Below, one piece after another: positions 1 through 9,724 of a stretch of DNA of 64,000 nt. How positions within the stretch are numbered: position 1 is the stretch's first letter; each line of letters opens with the position of its first letter. The translations under genes were made by a program, and so were the position numbers. Under the pieces are notes generated by a model. That model was not told where the DNA came from and did no database searches. It was given only the letters and a program-made list of their open reading frames with translations. The stretch comes from Adineta vaga (taxonomy: Eukaryota > Rotifera), in NCBI GenBank assembly GCA_021613535.1, contig CP075495.1:14818001-14882000 (forward strand). The letters run 5' to 3'.

Positions 1-161
1 GCTGTTCCGTAATGAATATTGAAATCTAAAATCAAAAGAAAAGAAATTTCTATTTTCTCTAGTGTTATTGGTTCGAAAAGTGGATTATTATCACGAATTC
101 GATCACCTGTTAACAATTCTGATAAACAAACTTCAACAAAAATAACTAATGGGTTTGTATT
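1..161 (-). CDS. Partial exon of an unidentified gene running off the left edge
   Basis: On the minus strand the frame is open from a plausible splice acceptor (AG at 163-162) to the window edge, about 53 codons. The translation begins NTNPLVIFVEVCLSELL and continues with a hydrophilic stretch and LFEPITLEK, which looks like ordinary coding sequence rather than random AT-rich translation. I do not recognise the family. No upstream exon could be joined convincingly between 162 and 526, so the exon may also be a remnant. Confidence 0.35.
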
Positions 162-526
162 CTAATTCGAATATATTCATTCAAAAGAACTCAAATCTAT
201 GGAGAATGATACAATAATATAATAGAATGTACTAAAATTAAGTTCTTTACTAAGTTGAGATCTACAATAGAAATAAGAAATTGTAGAATCTTTATTTCTT
301 GCAATCAATTTCTAAATTTTTATTTTAGAACATCAAATAATGAAATTTCTCCATCTACAAAAATCGGTCAACAGCCAGCAATAAAAAAGACAACTCATTG
401 TTCATGTATTTTATCATAAAACATCAATTATATTTCTAACATGACTAATTATTTTCTATTCTCATTTCTACCTACGATTTAATCTCTCTATATATAAAAT
501 GATCAAAATTTTAGATAGAAATAACA

Positions 527-2638
527 ATGGGTAATGTAAATTTTTTCAAATCGAAAATCTGTGTAAAAAATGAAATGATTTCCTCGAATTTATCCTCAGA
601 TGAAACCTTATCTGATGGTATAACACTTGTCTGGCTTGATTCAAATGCTGAAAAGTATTCTTACGACGAAACAAAAAAGACTTTATCTTGTTTCCGTCGA
701 TTAAATGTAACATCAGTTCGATCATATTCAAATGTAAATTCATGTCTTACTTTTTTTCAATCAATATCTTATGATGAAAATACTTCTTCAGCAAAAATTT
801 ATCTCATTGTATCCGGTAAATTTAGTAGTGAAATATTACCTCAATTGAATTCATATCCAATGGTTGATTCTGTTTTTATTTTTTGTTTGAATGAAACAAA
901 TTATAAATATTTAATTGAAAAATATCAACCAATAGTCAATGGTATTTATATCGACGATGAAACTTTATGTCAATCAATAAATAAACGACTAGATCGACTT
1001 AATCAATCGACATTAGTTTTTCAATTCTTTTCTCAAGAACAAAATACGACAAGAAATTTAACCAAAGATGCGGCGTCTTTTCTTTGGTTTCAATTATTTA
1101 AAATCATATTAATTGATTTAAAATGCACAGAAAATGAAAGAGATTTAATGTTAAAAAAATGTTCAGCTCAAATGCAAAAAGATGTTAAATTAAGAGATAT
1201 GCTAAAAGAACTCGAAGTTTTTCGTCGAACTTATAGAAGTGATCACGCAATTTATTGGTATACAAAAGAAACATTTCTATATATTTTACTTAATACAGCT
1301 TTACGTACTGAAGATATGGATGGTTTATATATATTTCAATATTTTCTTGCTGATTTATGTCGACAATTAAAAATTGAACATAGAAAATTATATGAAAAGT
1401 ATTCTCATTCACCAATATTAACATTGTATCGAGGTGGATTGATACCAAATGAAGAATTTGAGAAATTACAAGAATTAATTGGTGATTTAATAAGTTTGAA
1501 CGGTTTTATTTCAACAAGTAAACAACGTTGGGTAGCAACGAAATTTGCTAAACGAAAAAGATCAAATCAACAAAAGACGACGAATGTTTTATTTATTATT
1601 AAAGTTGATCTTCGATGTCAAAGTATAATTTGTGCTGATGTAACAGAAATGAGTGCACAAAAAGAAGAAGAAGAAGTTTTATTTGATATAGGAACTGTTT
1701 TTTATTTAAATCAAGTAGTTTTTGATGACGATGAAAATATTTGGAATGTTCATTTAACAGCAACAGAAGATGGAAGAACAGCAGTAAAAGATTACATTAA
1801 ATTAATTCAACAAGAAGTAACTGATCATAGTGTTTCAATTGTATTCGGTCAACTTTTACTTCAAATGGGAAATTATCTTAAAGCACAAGAATATTTTCTA
1901 AATTTATTTGAAACTTTCAATCATGATCATCCAGATATCCCAAGTATACAATATCATTTAGGTTTAACCTATGGTTATCAAGAAGATTTTCAAAAAGCAG
2001 AAGATTGTTTGATAGATGTCTATCAATATCTTGTACATATGGATTCCAATAATCTTCATCTTGCTCGTGTAAAAAATGCTCTTGGTTGGATTTATCATCA
2101 AACAGGTGAATTATCTGCAGCTACAGAATCTTATAATCATGCTTTGATTTTTGCTGATGAACAATTACATTTAATTAATGCACAAACACATAGTCTTATG
2201 GGTGATTTATCCTTAGAAAAACATATGTTTATTGAAGCAGAAAAATCTTATAAACAAGCATTAAATATTGAATATCAATATTTACCTCGAGGTCATCCTC
2301 GAATTGGTGTCACATTAAATGATTTAGGTGATGTTTTTCGTAAAAAATTAGAAATGAATACAGCAATGACCTATTACGAGCAAGCACAAGCCATATTTCA
2401 AGAAAATTTACCAATTTATCATCCTTTCACAGCTTATTGTTGGTCATGTATGGGTTTTGTCTATCTTTTTAAGCAAAACATTGATAAAGCGAAAGAATAC
2501 CATACAAAAGCTCTTAAAACATATCGAAGAACTTTACCATCAGATCATACAAATATAAAAATCAGTGAAATTAATCTTGATTGTACTGAGTTTTGTAAAC
2601 TAAACGATACTTATGTAAAAATTTGTACACGATTTTAA
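527..2638 (+). CDS. ADP-ribosyltransferase (ART) with TPR repeats and a rotifer-type N-terminal domain
   Basis: Single-exon protein of 703 aa. Residues ~31-158 form an alpha/beta-looking domain (VWLD at 35-38, then VSG, VDSVFIFC, GIYID) that recurs at the N-terminus of the next gene. Residues ~190-430 are a mono-ADP-ribosyltransferase domain of the R-S-E class: Arg302 in LYRGG, the Ser-Thr-Ser at 329-331, and the E-x-E at 381-383 just before VLF. Such enzymes transfer ADP-ribose from NAD+ to protein side chains, usually arginine. Residues ~440-690 contain about six tetratricopeptide repeats of kinesin-light-chain type, likely a substrate or partner scaffold. No signal peptide or membrane segment is visible, so a cytosolic protein is expected. 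A poly(A) signal AATAAA overlaps the stop codon. All three catalytic motifs are intact. ART-TPR fusions are abundant in bdelloid rotifers; the target is unknown. Confidence 0.88.
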   Translation: MGNVNFFKSKICVKNEMISSNLSSDETLSDGITLVWLDSNAEKYSYDETKKTLSCFRRLNVTSVRSYSNVNSCLTFFQSISYDENTSSAKIYLIVSGKFSSEILPQLNSYPMVDSVFIFCLNETNYKYLIEKYQPIVNGIYIDDETLCQSINKRLDRLNQSTLVFQFFSQEQNTTRNLTKDAASFLWFQLFKIILIDLKCTENERDLMLKKCSAQMQKDVKLRDMLKELEVFRRTYRSDHAIYWYTKETFLYILLNTALRTEDMDGLYIFQYFLADLCRQLKIEHRKLYEKYSHSPILTLYRGGLIPNEEFEKLQELIGDLISLNGFISTSKQRWVATKFAKRKRSNQQKTTNVLFIIKVDLRCQSIICADVTEMSAQKEEEEVLFDIGTVFYLNQVVFDDDENIWNVHLTATEDGRTAVKDYIKLIQQEVTDHSVSIVFGQLLLQMGNYLKAQEYFLNLFETFNHDHPDIPSIQYHLGLTYGYQEDFQKAEDCLIDVYQYLVHMDSNNLHLARVKNALGWIYHQTGELSAATESYNHALIFADEQLHLINAQTHSLMGDLSLEKHMFIEAEKSYKQALNIEYQYLPRGHPRIGVTLNDLGDVFRKKLEMNTAMTYYEQAQAIFQENLPIYHPFTAYCWSCMGFVYLFKQNIDKAKEYHTKALKTYRRTLPSDHTNIKISEINLDCTEFCKLNDTYVKICTRF

Positions 2639-3070
2639 ATAAAGATTTATATGTCATTTTTCGAATCATTATTTTCATATCGAATCTCTAATAGACGTTC
2701 GAATGTTCTATACAATGTTACTACTACTTCCTTTCTTTTGATTGATTGATGTTTTCGTATAGATAAAATACGAAAAAAAAAATATAATATTTTGTTTAAT
2801 TAGACGTGATATACACGTACACTTACCCCATCCTTTCTCTTTTTTTTCTACTATTGATAATATTTTTCATAATTGGTTTTTCCCCAAAAGGTAAAATAGT
2901 TTCAAACTATATTTTCATCGAATTTTGTTTATTAATGACACACTGATTATCGAAAATAACGTTTATAATGAAATGATGTACGCATGAATTTAAAAAAGAA
3001 AAGAAAATTTTGAAGTAATTCTATGTTATGAATGTGATTTTATAGATTTTTTTCAATCGTATCTTTTGTT
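2639..3070 (+). other. Intergenic spacer between the first two genes
   Basis: About 430 nt of AT-rich sequence holding the poly(A) site of the ART-TPR gene and the presumed promoter and 5' UTR of the next. I see no ORF, RNA gene or repeat in it. Confidence 0.5.
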
Positions 3071-4816
3071 ATGGCTGGTGTAATACAATCTTCTAGTCAA
3101 CGTCGTCGACCTCCACCACCTCCGCCATCTAATGTAGAACCCTTTTGTCCTACGATTGATAATACAATATTTGTTTGGCTTGATACATGTCAAACTGATT
3201 TCGAAAGATTTCGAGGACGTTTTTGTCAGGTAACAGTTACTCAACATTGTCAATGGTTATTTTTTGATAAATCTAGTGAATGTTATCAATTCATTATTGA
3301 ATCTGTTTCATTTCCAAAAAAAGTTATTCTTGTTACATCAGGCCGACTTGGACAAAATCTTATTGAAGATTTACATTATTGTGAACAACTCGATTCTGTT
3401 TATATTTATTGTCGAAATATTGAAAAATATAAAGAATTTGCTCAACATTATAATAAAGTTCAAGGTGTTTATACTGATCCCGTTCAATTATTTACATGTT
3501 TAAAGAAAAATTTAGAAAGAAAAAGTGATGATTCATCATCATCAAGTAGTTCACAATGGTTATCAGATACTGAAAATATCGATCAATTTTCTCAACCTCA
3601 TTTATTTTGGCATCCATGGACACAAAATACTTGTACGAAAATATTACCAATAAAAGGTCAAGCAACAATAGCAGTAATACAAACAATCTTTGTACCATTT
3701 GAATTAATTTTATCAACTGCAAATAATTTAATTTCAATTGAAAATGAAAATCAATTTTCCATTTTTCTTACTGTTAATAAACGTGAAGCAACATTAGGTA
3801 CTTATATAAATGGTCAAAGACATTTTCTTAATTGTACATCTGATGATCATCATGTTTTACAGGTATTTAATACAGATCAAGAATATACCTATTGGCTCAA
3901 TTTTTGCAAAGAAACGTTAAAAGTTATGTATGGAATAGGAGAAATTCGTCCGAAATTTCGAATTCTTGAAGCATATATCGATGAAAAATATTCCAAATCA
4001 ATATCAAATATCATTTATTTACATGTGAAAATCAATGGAATATATGAAAACTTTCAAACAATTGCTCATCTAAAAGATAAAATTAATTTTTCTATTGGTA
4101 CTCTTTCTTTACTCGAACCAAATCTATTTATTCTTCGTCATAATCATTCATCAACGATATATAGTAGTACTTCATCTTTGGGAATATCTCCCTTTAATTT
4201 AACGACACCATCTCGAGCATTATATCATAATCTAATTCATTTTAAATTAGACGATGACGATTTTCCCGATTTTATTTCCGCTATTGAACGAAGTATTAAA
4301 AATCCTTTTGGTTGGTGTTATCAAAAATTAAATGAAAAAGCAAATCAATTTGGTCGATCGAATATCAATTTAACTTGCATACGTTTAGCTTTAGATCCTT
4401 TGATTATTGAAATTTGGCCATCGGAACATTTTAGTCCAATACATAATCATAAAAAAGCATATGGAATGTTTCGTGTACTCTATGGTTGTATTTTCATTCG
4501 TTTATTTCCGTATTTTGCAAGTAATCTTCCATCAGAAATAGCCATTGAATATCTTGTACGTCAAGATCAGATAACATGGATGTTACCCAAATTAAATCAA
4601 ACACATCAAATGAAAAATGTTGATCATAATTCATGTTGTATTATTGCACAATGTTATAGTTATGGTGATACTGAACAGAAGAAAACGGACGAAGTTTTTG
4701 ATTATCTGACGAATAATAATCAAGTTATTCAAGAAATGAAACCTCTTGTAGACATGAATTTTGGAGAATTTAAAGAAAAAATTAGAAAAGAATGGAACGA
4801 ACAATATAACTTATAA
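3071..4816 (+). CDS. Fusion of the shared N-terminal domain with a cysteine-dioxygenase-like cupin
   Basis: Single-exon protein of 581 aa. A proline run (residues ~14-19) precedes a domain at ~31-152 with the same landmarks as the ART-TPR protein upstream: VWLD at 35-38, LVTSGRLG, LDSVYIYC, GVYTD. The middle (~190-380) is a beta-rich region I cannot assign; it weakly recalls farnesoic-acid-methyltransferase-like sandwiches (YWLNFCKETLKVMYGIG). Residues ~400-560 match the cysteine dioxygenase/thiol dioxygenase cupin: H458-N-H460 in SPIHNHKKAYG aligns with the first two iron ligands, and H519 in NVDHNS fits the third. Cysteine dioxygenases oxidise a thiol (free Cys or an N-terminal Cys) with O2 and Fe(II). 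All three ligands look intact, so activity is possible, but the substrate is unknown. It lies on the same strand between two ART genes. Confidence 0.72.
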   Translation: MAGVIQSSSQRRRPPPPPPSNVEPFCPTIDNTIFVWLDTCQTDFERFRGRFCQVTVTQHCQWLFFDKSSECYQFIIESVSFPKKVILVTSGRLGQNLIEDLHYCEQLDSVYIYCRNIEKYKEFAQHYNKVQGVYTDPVQLFTCLKKNLERKSDDSSSSSSSQWLSDTENIDQFSQPHLFWHPWTQNTCTKILPIKGQATIAVIQTIFVPFELILSTANNLISIENENQFSIFLTVNKREATLGTYINGQRHFLNCTSDDHHVLQVFNTDQEYTYWLNFCKETLKVMYGIGEIRPKFRILEAYIDEKYSKSISNIIYLHVKINGIYENFQTIAHLKDKINFSIGTLSLLEPNLFILRHNHSSTIYSSTSSLGISPFNLTTPSRALYHNLIHFKLDDDDFPDFISAIERSIKNPFGWCYQKLNEKANQFGRSNINLTCIRLALDPLIIEIWPSEHFSPIHNHKKAYGMFRVLYGCIFIRLFPYFASNLPSEIAIEYLVRQDQITWMLPKLNQTHQMKNVDHNSCCIIAQCYSYGDTEQKKTDEVFDYLTNNNQVIQEMKPLVDMNFGEFKEKIRKEWNEQYNL

Positions 4817-5057
4817 AACAGTTCAGTTTTTTTTCTTTGTATTATAGTTTATTTCAGAAGAAAAATAAATAAAGATTTTTTAATACAAACGAATTCTTTC
4901 GATTTATTTCCAACTATCGAATTACAATTGAAAAAAAGGAAAAAACCCAACGTGATAAACAAATCAGTGATGCATAAATATCATTTTGTATCTTATTTTC
5001 GTATATAATATAACATATTCTCATTAGGATTTTTTCCAACTAAACATTTCATTGATT

Positions 5058-6239
5058 ATGGGTCAAATAATTTCGTATAATACTGAACCAAAATCTTCTT
5101 CTACAGAACAACCTCAAAAACGACCTTTAAGTGAGTTTTATGAGGCTTGTCATTATGGAGATTTTCAACGTGTTCAAACGCTTCTTCTAACAATGTCACT
5201 TGAACAAATCAATTCTATCGAACCAAATGGAAGTACAGCTTTACATGTGGCTTCTTATCATGGTCATGCTGATATTGTTCGAATTCTATTAGCTACTGGT
5301 GCATGTCGAACTATAAAAAATATTCATAAATTAACAGCGTATGAAGAAGCTCTTAATGAAGATATACAAAAATTATTTACTTCCATTTCTCCATCATCAT
5401 CCATACGTTTCATTGGATCATCACCAAAAACTGAATGGTCACTTGATACATCTCAAGCAGCTGCATGGAAAACTCATCTATCGGGATTACTTCAACCAGA
5501 ATTATCATTCAAAGAAATGGTTCTCTATTTAAGAGAACATTATTTAACGGATTATATGAATCTTCCTCCATATGATTTTCAAAAGATAAAGAATTTATTT
5601 CGTAATGCATATGAACATAATGATGTCACTTATATTGTTCAAGCTTATACATCAGCGACACAATTTCATGTTATTATAAATAATCATTTAGCACAAAATT
5701 TATTAACATGTTTTCGATTGGATAGTGAACAAAGTATATTAGAACAATGTGTTGCTCATCTAGCTTCGATTTTCATTCATCGATTGGAATTGAAAACTTT
5801 CGGTTTTATCGGTATTACTTATCGAGGTCTTCTTCTTTTACAATCTGATCTAGAAATTTATACAGTAAATAAACATTTATTAAATAAATCATTTTTATCA
5901 ACATCAAAAGATCGTTCAATTGCATCAATTTACGCAGGTAGTGGTGATGGAATGAAAATGCGAAGAAAAGCAGATAAAACACCGTTACAATATACAGCTT
6001 TATGTATTTATAAGATACGAAATTTGAATACGGCATTAGATATTTCAAGTATATCGGAAATACCTCATGAATGTGAAGTGTTAATTATGCCATTATGTGC
6101 CTTTCAAGTACGATCTGTACGGAAAAATGAAGAAGATAATAATGATATACAATTCGAAATTGAACTTGAAGAATGTGAAGATTCAACTAAATTAGAAACT
6201 AAAACTTTTTCGAAAGAAAAAAGACGAAGAGTTACATAG
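5058..6239 (+). CDS. Ankyrin-repeat ADP-ribosyltransferase, possibly N-myristoylated
   Basis: Single-exon protein of 393 aa. The ATG at 5058 is chosen over an in-frame TTG six bases upstream. It gives the N-terminus MGQIIS, which fits the N-myristoylation consensus (Gly2, Ser6). Residues ~28-110 carry two to three ankyrin repeats (GSTALHVASYHGHADIVRIL is typical). The ART domain covers ~140-375 with the R-S-E triad: Arg256 in TYRG, Ser281 in SFLSTS, and E338-C-E340 before VLIMP. Ankyrins probably direct the enzyme to a protein, and a lipid anchor would place it at a membrane; both are inference. It differs from the ART gene at 0.5 kb in its targeting module, so the two are unlikely to be simple tandem duplicates. 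The tail is rich in Glu and Lys. Confidence 0.85.
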   Translation: MGQIISYNTEPKSSSTEQPQKRPLSEFYEACHYGDFQRVQTLLLTMSLEQINSIEPNGSTALHVASYHGHADIVRILLATGACRTIKNIHKLTAYEEALNEDIQKLFTSISPSSSIRFIGSSPKTEWSLDTSQAAAWKTHLSGLLQPELSFKEMVLYLREHYLTDYMNLPPYDFQKIKNLFRNAYEHNDVTYIVQAYTSATQFHVIINNHLAQNLLTCFRLDSEQSILEQCVAHLASIFIHRLELKTFGFIGITYRGLLLLQSDLEIYTVNKHLLNKSFLSTSKDRSIASIYAGSGDGMKMRRKADKTPLQYTALCIYKIRNLNTALDISSISEIPHECEVLIMPLCAFQVRSVRKNEEDNNDIQFEIELEECEDSTKLETKTFSKEKRRRVT

Positions 6240-6450
6240 ATGATTGAATTTGCAATGTTAACATCCGTTATAAATCTTTGCTTTATATTCATAAGATGAC
6301 TATATCTTCTGTTCTAATCTTTTGCCATCTATCTTTATTTACATACTTTTTATTGGATGTTAAGAAACAAATTTGATGAAGATCATATTATAAAAGTTAT
6401 AATGCATTTGATTTCTTTGTTTAGATTGGAATATTTTGATTTAATTTATC

Positions 6451-8011
6451 ATGAATCATATACGTAAGTTTAATTCATATTTTCTGAAAGCATAATTTTT
6501 ATAATTATTAAATTATTTAGAACAGTTTACTCAAGCATGGGAAGAATATATTCAACATCCTCATCTTGCTCATGGATCATATTCAATGACGATTCTTGAT
6601 GCTCAAACAGGTTCTATACTCTTTGAACACGCGAAAGATGTTGCTCATCCACCAGCTTCATCAATGAAAACAATAACTGCGGCGGCTGCTTTACATTATC
6701 TCGGTCCCGACTATGTCTATGAAACGTCATTACAATATTCGCATATAATTAACAAAGAAACAGGAGTTCTCGATGGATATATTTATATTGTTGGTAAAAT
6801 CGAATCAAAATTTTTATTGATAAAACCGTTCGGATGTTTATGTCATAGGTAGTGGAGATCCCTCATTAGGTAGTTCGAGATTTGATGAAACGATAAATGC
6901 AGATTTTATCATGAAAAAATGGGTTGAAATCATCAAACAAACTGGAATTAGAAAATGTCGAGGTGTTATAGGTGATACTAGTCGATGGAAGCATACTGAG
7001 ACAATGCTTAGCAATGGATGGACATGGAATGACATTGGGTATGTTTTTAGTCGAATTTCTATGAATAACAATCATTTTTTACTATATGATTACAGACAGA
7101 GAGACTTCTATTTTTTCTATATGTTATATTTTAGTCATTCATATGGTACAGGTCATTCAGCATTGAACTGGCGAGAAAATGAATTTACTATTGAACTTCA
7201 ACCAAATTCTTCTATCAATGAATTAGCACATATTATTCAAATAACTAATCCACCACCTCAACTAGAAATTATCAATGAATTAATTACCTCATCTTCATCT
7301 AGTGATGTATTTCTTTCTTTTTCTCTTAATAATCCTAACATTGCTTATCTACGTGGAGTTCTAGCAATTAATACACCTCCTAACTTTTCTCTTCATTGTG
7401 CTGTACCTAATTCAGCTTTGTATATTGCTAATGAATTAACTCAAATATTACGAATACATGGAATTGAAATTGAACAAGAAGCACAAATCAATTCAAATGA
7501 AATCAAACAATTAACTTTACTTGATATTCATCAATCTCCACCATTATCCAAACTACTTCAACCATTCCTTCGTGAGAGTATTAATATGTACGCTGAAGTC
7601 TTTATTAAAACAATTGCTTATCAAACTCAACATTGTTCATTGATTGATGCACCTCTTACAATTCTACCGTTATATATTAAAACATTATTTAATACTGATA
7701 ATGTGTTGTCAGGAATGACATTGACTGATGGATCTGGTCTTTCACGTACGAATCGTCTCAGTACATATGTTTTAGCAAGAATTCTTTTGAAAATTCAAAA
7801 AGAATCGTGGTTTAATGACGTTTTTTACGAAGCTCTTCCAATTATCAACGAACTTCGAATGAAAAGTGGAACATTATTGAATACGATTGCGTATGCTGGA
7901 TATGTCAGAGAAAATTCATTTGTTTTTTCATTTATGATTGATAATTATCATGGAGAAAGTGCACCTGAAATGAGAAAAAAAATTTGGAATGTACTTGATA
8001 CATTGAAATAA
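6451..8011 (+). CDS. Bacterial-type D-alanyl-D-alanine carboxypeptidase (peptidase S13, PBP4/DacB-like), spliced
   Basis: Exons 6451-6463, 6521-6793, 6849-7038 and 7135-8011 join in frame to 450 aa. Family S13 enzymes cleave the terminal D-Ala of peptidoglycan stem peptides. All three active-site motifs of penicillin-recognising serine enzymes are present: S51-S-M-K54 (SxxK) in PASSMKTITAAAAL, S307-I-N309 (SxN), and K402-S-G404, a conservative KTG variant. GSGDPSL and YGTGHSALNW are further S13 landmarks. Length is close to E. coli PBP4 without its leader; no signal peptide is seen, so the rotifer product may be intracellular. Introns are 57, 55 and 96 nt, like neighbouring host genes, which argues against contamination. 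The last intron has a multiple-of-three length and no in-frame stop. Most likely a domesticated horizontally acquired gene; a bacterial-type D-Ala-D-Ala ligase has been reported in bdelloids, so substrate metabolism is conceivable. Confidence 0.85.
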
Positions 8012-8221
8012 TGGATATATCATGAATTATATCATTACTACTCTTGTTCAATAATGGAAAATCGAAAAACATTCATTTTGTTCTCTAAATTCATTCTCTC
8101 TTCATAAGAACGATCGTTTTATATTATCATAATCATTATTTCTTTTCTTTCAGAATTTCTACGTGTTTAATATCAGAAAAACAAAATTCAAGAATTATCC
8201 ATAGAAAAATGTGAAAATTGA

Positions 8222-8829
8222 TTAATATCCATCGTTATCATAATTCATAATTTGTGTTGTAGAAATCAGATCATAATCCATGTCTATATTCCATTGAGAT
8301 GAATTATTAACAACTAATTGTTGAAACCAATCAAGATCAAAAATATAGAAAACTAAAGTAAACATAAATACAGCAATAAGACAAGCAAATAAAGCAATAT
8401 AAGTTAGATAAATGATGTTTTCAATAATCCAATGTATAAAAGAAATATCAGCATCATCTTTGGAAAGCATTTTCATATCTTTTGATAGTAAACATGAATT
8501 TTTAGTTGGTAATTCATTTTCTTCGACGAATAATGATGAATTTGTACTATCATCAATTGATAAAATTGTATCGATTGTTGCAGTTTTAGGCGAGATCAAA
8601 CTCACGGTCGATCTATTTGAAGAAAATACAAAAGAATAGATATTTGATTAAAAATTTGAAAATCTGAAATCTACCGTTTCTCCGATAAACTTTCCATTTG
8701 ATTTGAAGGAACATAATTCACAATATTATATAATTTTGAAGATGATAAAGATTGTTCTAATTTTGTACTAAAATAAAAGTCAATATGAAGAGTATTGAAA
8801 GATGTCACTAAACGCTGAATAAACTTCAT
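8222..8829 (-). CDS. Small single-pass membrane protein, family unknown
   Basis: Two exons on the minus strand, 8829-8675 and 8612-8222, split by a 62-nt GT..AG intron, give 181 aa starting MKFIQRLVTSFN. The ATG at 8829 is the first in frame, and the phase closes exactly. A hydrophobic helix lies near residues 120-145 (YIALFACLIAVFMFTLVFYIF) followed by an acidic tail. There is no clear cleavable signal peptide, so orientation is uncertain. I recognise no domain. It is divergently transcribed from the bZIP gene and convergent with the S13 gene. Splicing and frame conservation are the only support that it is real. Confidence 0.55.
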
Positions 8830-9206
8830 AATTAATCTTTTTCATATTTTATGCAAAGCAATTGCAAAATGAAACGAAAATACTTTGTTTTCAGTTGTTA
8901 ATGAACTTTATAAATTTACAAGATATAAAGATAAAAATCTATTTGTCCAAATGGTCCAATCGTGTATTACTTTTAACAAACCAATTACAATCATACCTGT
9001 CGTCGTCGTCATTTCATACAAAACCAAACTACTGTCTTCAAGTATTTCTATCTGAATTGTAAATATTCAAAGAAAAAAAGGCAATACTCACATGTCCATT
9101 ATCACACTAAAACAAAATATGAATGAATAACTTTTCGATTTTTTCTGACAACATTCATTTATCATATTTGTTATCTCTTTGAGATTGTCCAGTAATTCGA
9201 ATTGCA
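8830..9206. promoter_or_regulatory. Divergent intergenic region, shared promoter candidate
   Basis: About 380 nt separate the starts of the one-TM gene (-) and the bZIP gene (+). No coding potential beyond short ORFs; promoter elements for both genes should lie here, but I can name no specific motif. Confidence 0.35.
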
Positions 9207-9653
9207 ATGCAACGACGTTCGGTGCCTCGTACTGATCCTCGATATAATCAAATTCGTACAAGAAATAATGATAGTGTAAAGAAATCTCGTGAAAAATCTC
9301 GTCGTGAACGTACGGAAATAGTCGATGCTATTGATCAATTAGAACAAGAAAATCACGAATTAACAAAACAAATTCAAATATTAAAACGAGAATATGATCA
9401 ATTACAAGAATTATTTAAACAACATACAGGAATATCAATGGATCAAATATTAGCATCAGAAACAAATTCAACTGAATTGAAATCGAACAAAGAACCATCT
9501 CAACCTATTTTAACAATAAATACTAATGAAGTTCAAACAAGTACAACAACAACAACAACAACAGATGCTCAACTTGATCCTACAACACTCGATGGCGCAA
9601 TTGTTTTAATCAATGGTGTTCAATATAAGATTGTTAGCATGAATAAAACTTAA
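9207..9653 (+). CDS. C/EBP-type bZIP transcription factor
   Basis: Single-exon protein of 148 aa. Residues ~11-35 form a C/EBP-family basic region (RTRNNDSVKKSREKSRRER, with the N-N-x-x-V-x-K-S-R core that contacts DNA). A leucine-zipper coiled coil follows at ~40-75 (IDQLEQENHELTKQIQILK), extending to LFKQHTG, a block typical of C/EBP gamma-like proteins. The C-terminal half is low-complexity with a threonine run. The short length and absence of an obvious activation domain resemble C/EBP gamma, which acts mainly as a dimer partner. A CNPY2-like gene begins only 71 nt after the stop codon on the same strand, suggesting possible co-transcription. Nuclear location is expected from family knowledge. 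Confidence 0.85.
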   Translation: MQRRSVPRTDPRYNQIRTRNNDSVKKSREKSRRERTEIVDAIDQLEQENHELTKQIQILKREYDQLQELFKQHTGISMDQILASETNSTELKSNKEPSQPILTINTNEVQTSTTTTTTTDAQLDPTTLDGAIVLINGVQYKIVSMNKT

Positions 9654-9699
9654 ACATAATCTTTTTTTTCGATGTATAGAATTGAAATACTAATATTCA

Positions 9700-9724
9700 T
9701 TCTTGTTTGTTTGTTTGTTTTCAG
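9700..9724 (+). promoter_or_regulatory. Pyrimidine tract and splice acceptor abutting the CNPY start codon (spliced-leader acceptor candidate)
   Basis: A TTTG-repeat pyrimidine-rich tract ends in TTTTCAG directly before the ATG at 9725, within the 71-nt gap after the bZIP stop. This is the form of an internal trans-splice acceptor in an operon. Spliced-leader trans-splicing is established in bdelloids; its use here is inference. A cis-spliced 5' UTR is the alternative. Confidence 0.45.

Noticed and set aside
6451-8011. S13 carboxypeptidase as bacterial contamination
   Set aside because: It has three GT..AG introns in phase and is embedded between host genes on the same contig.
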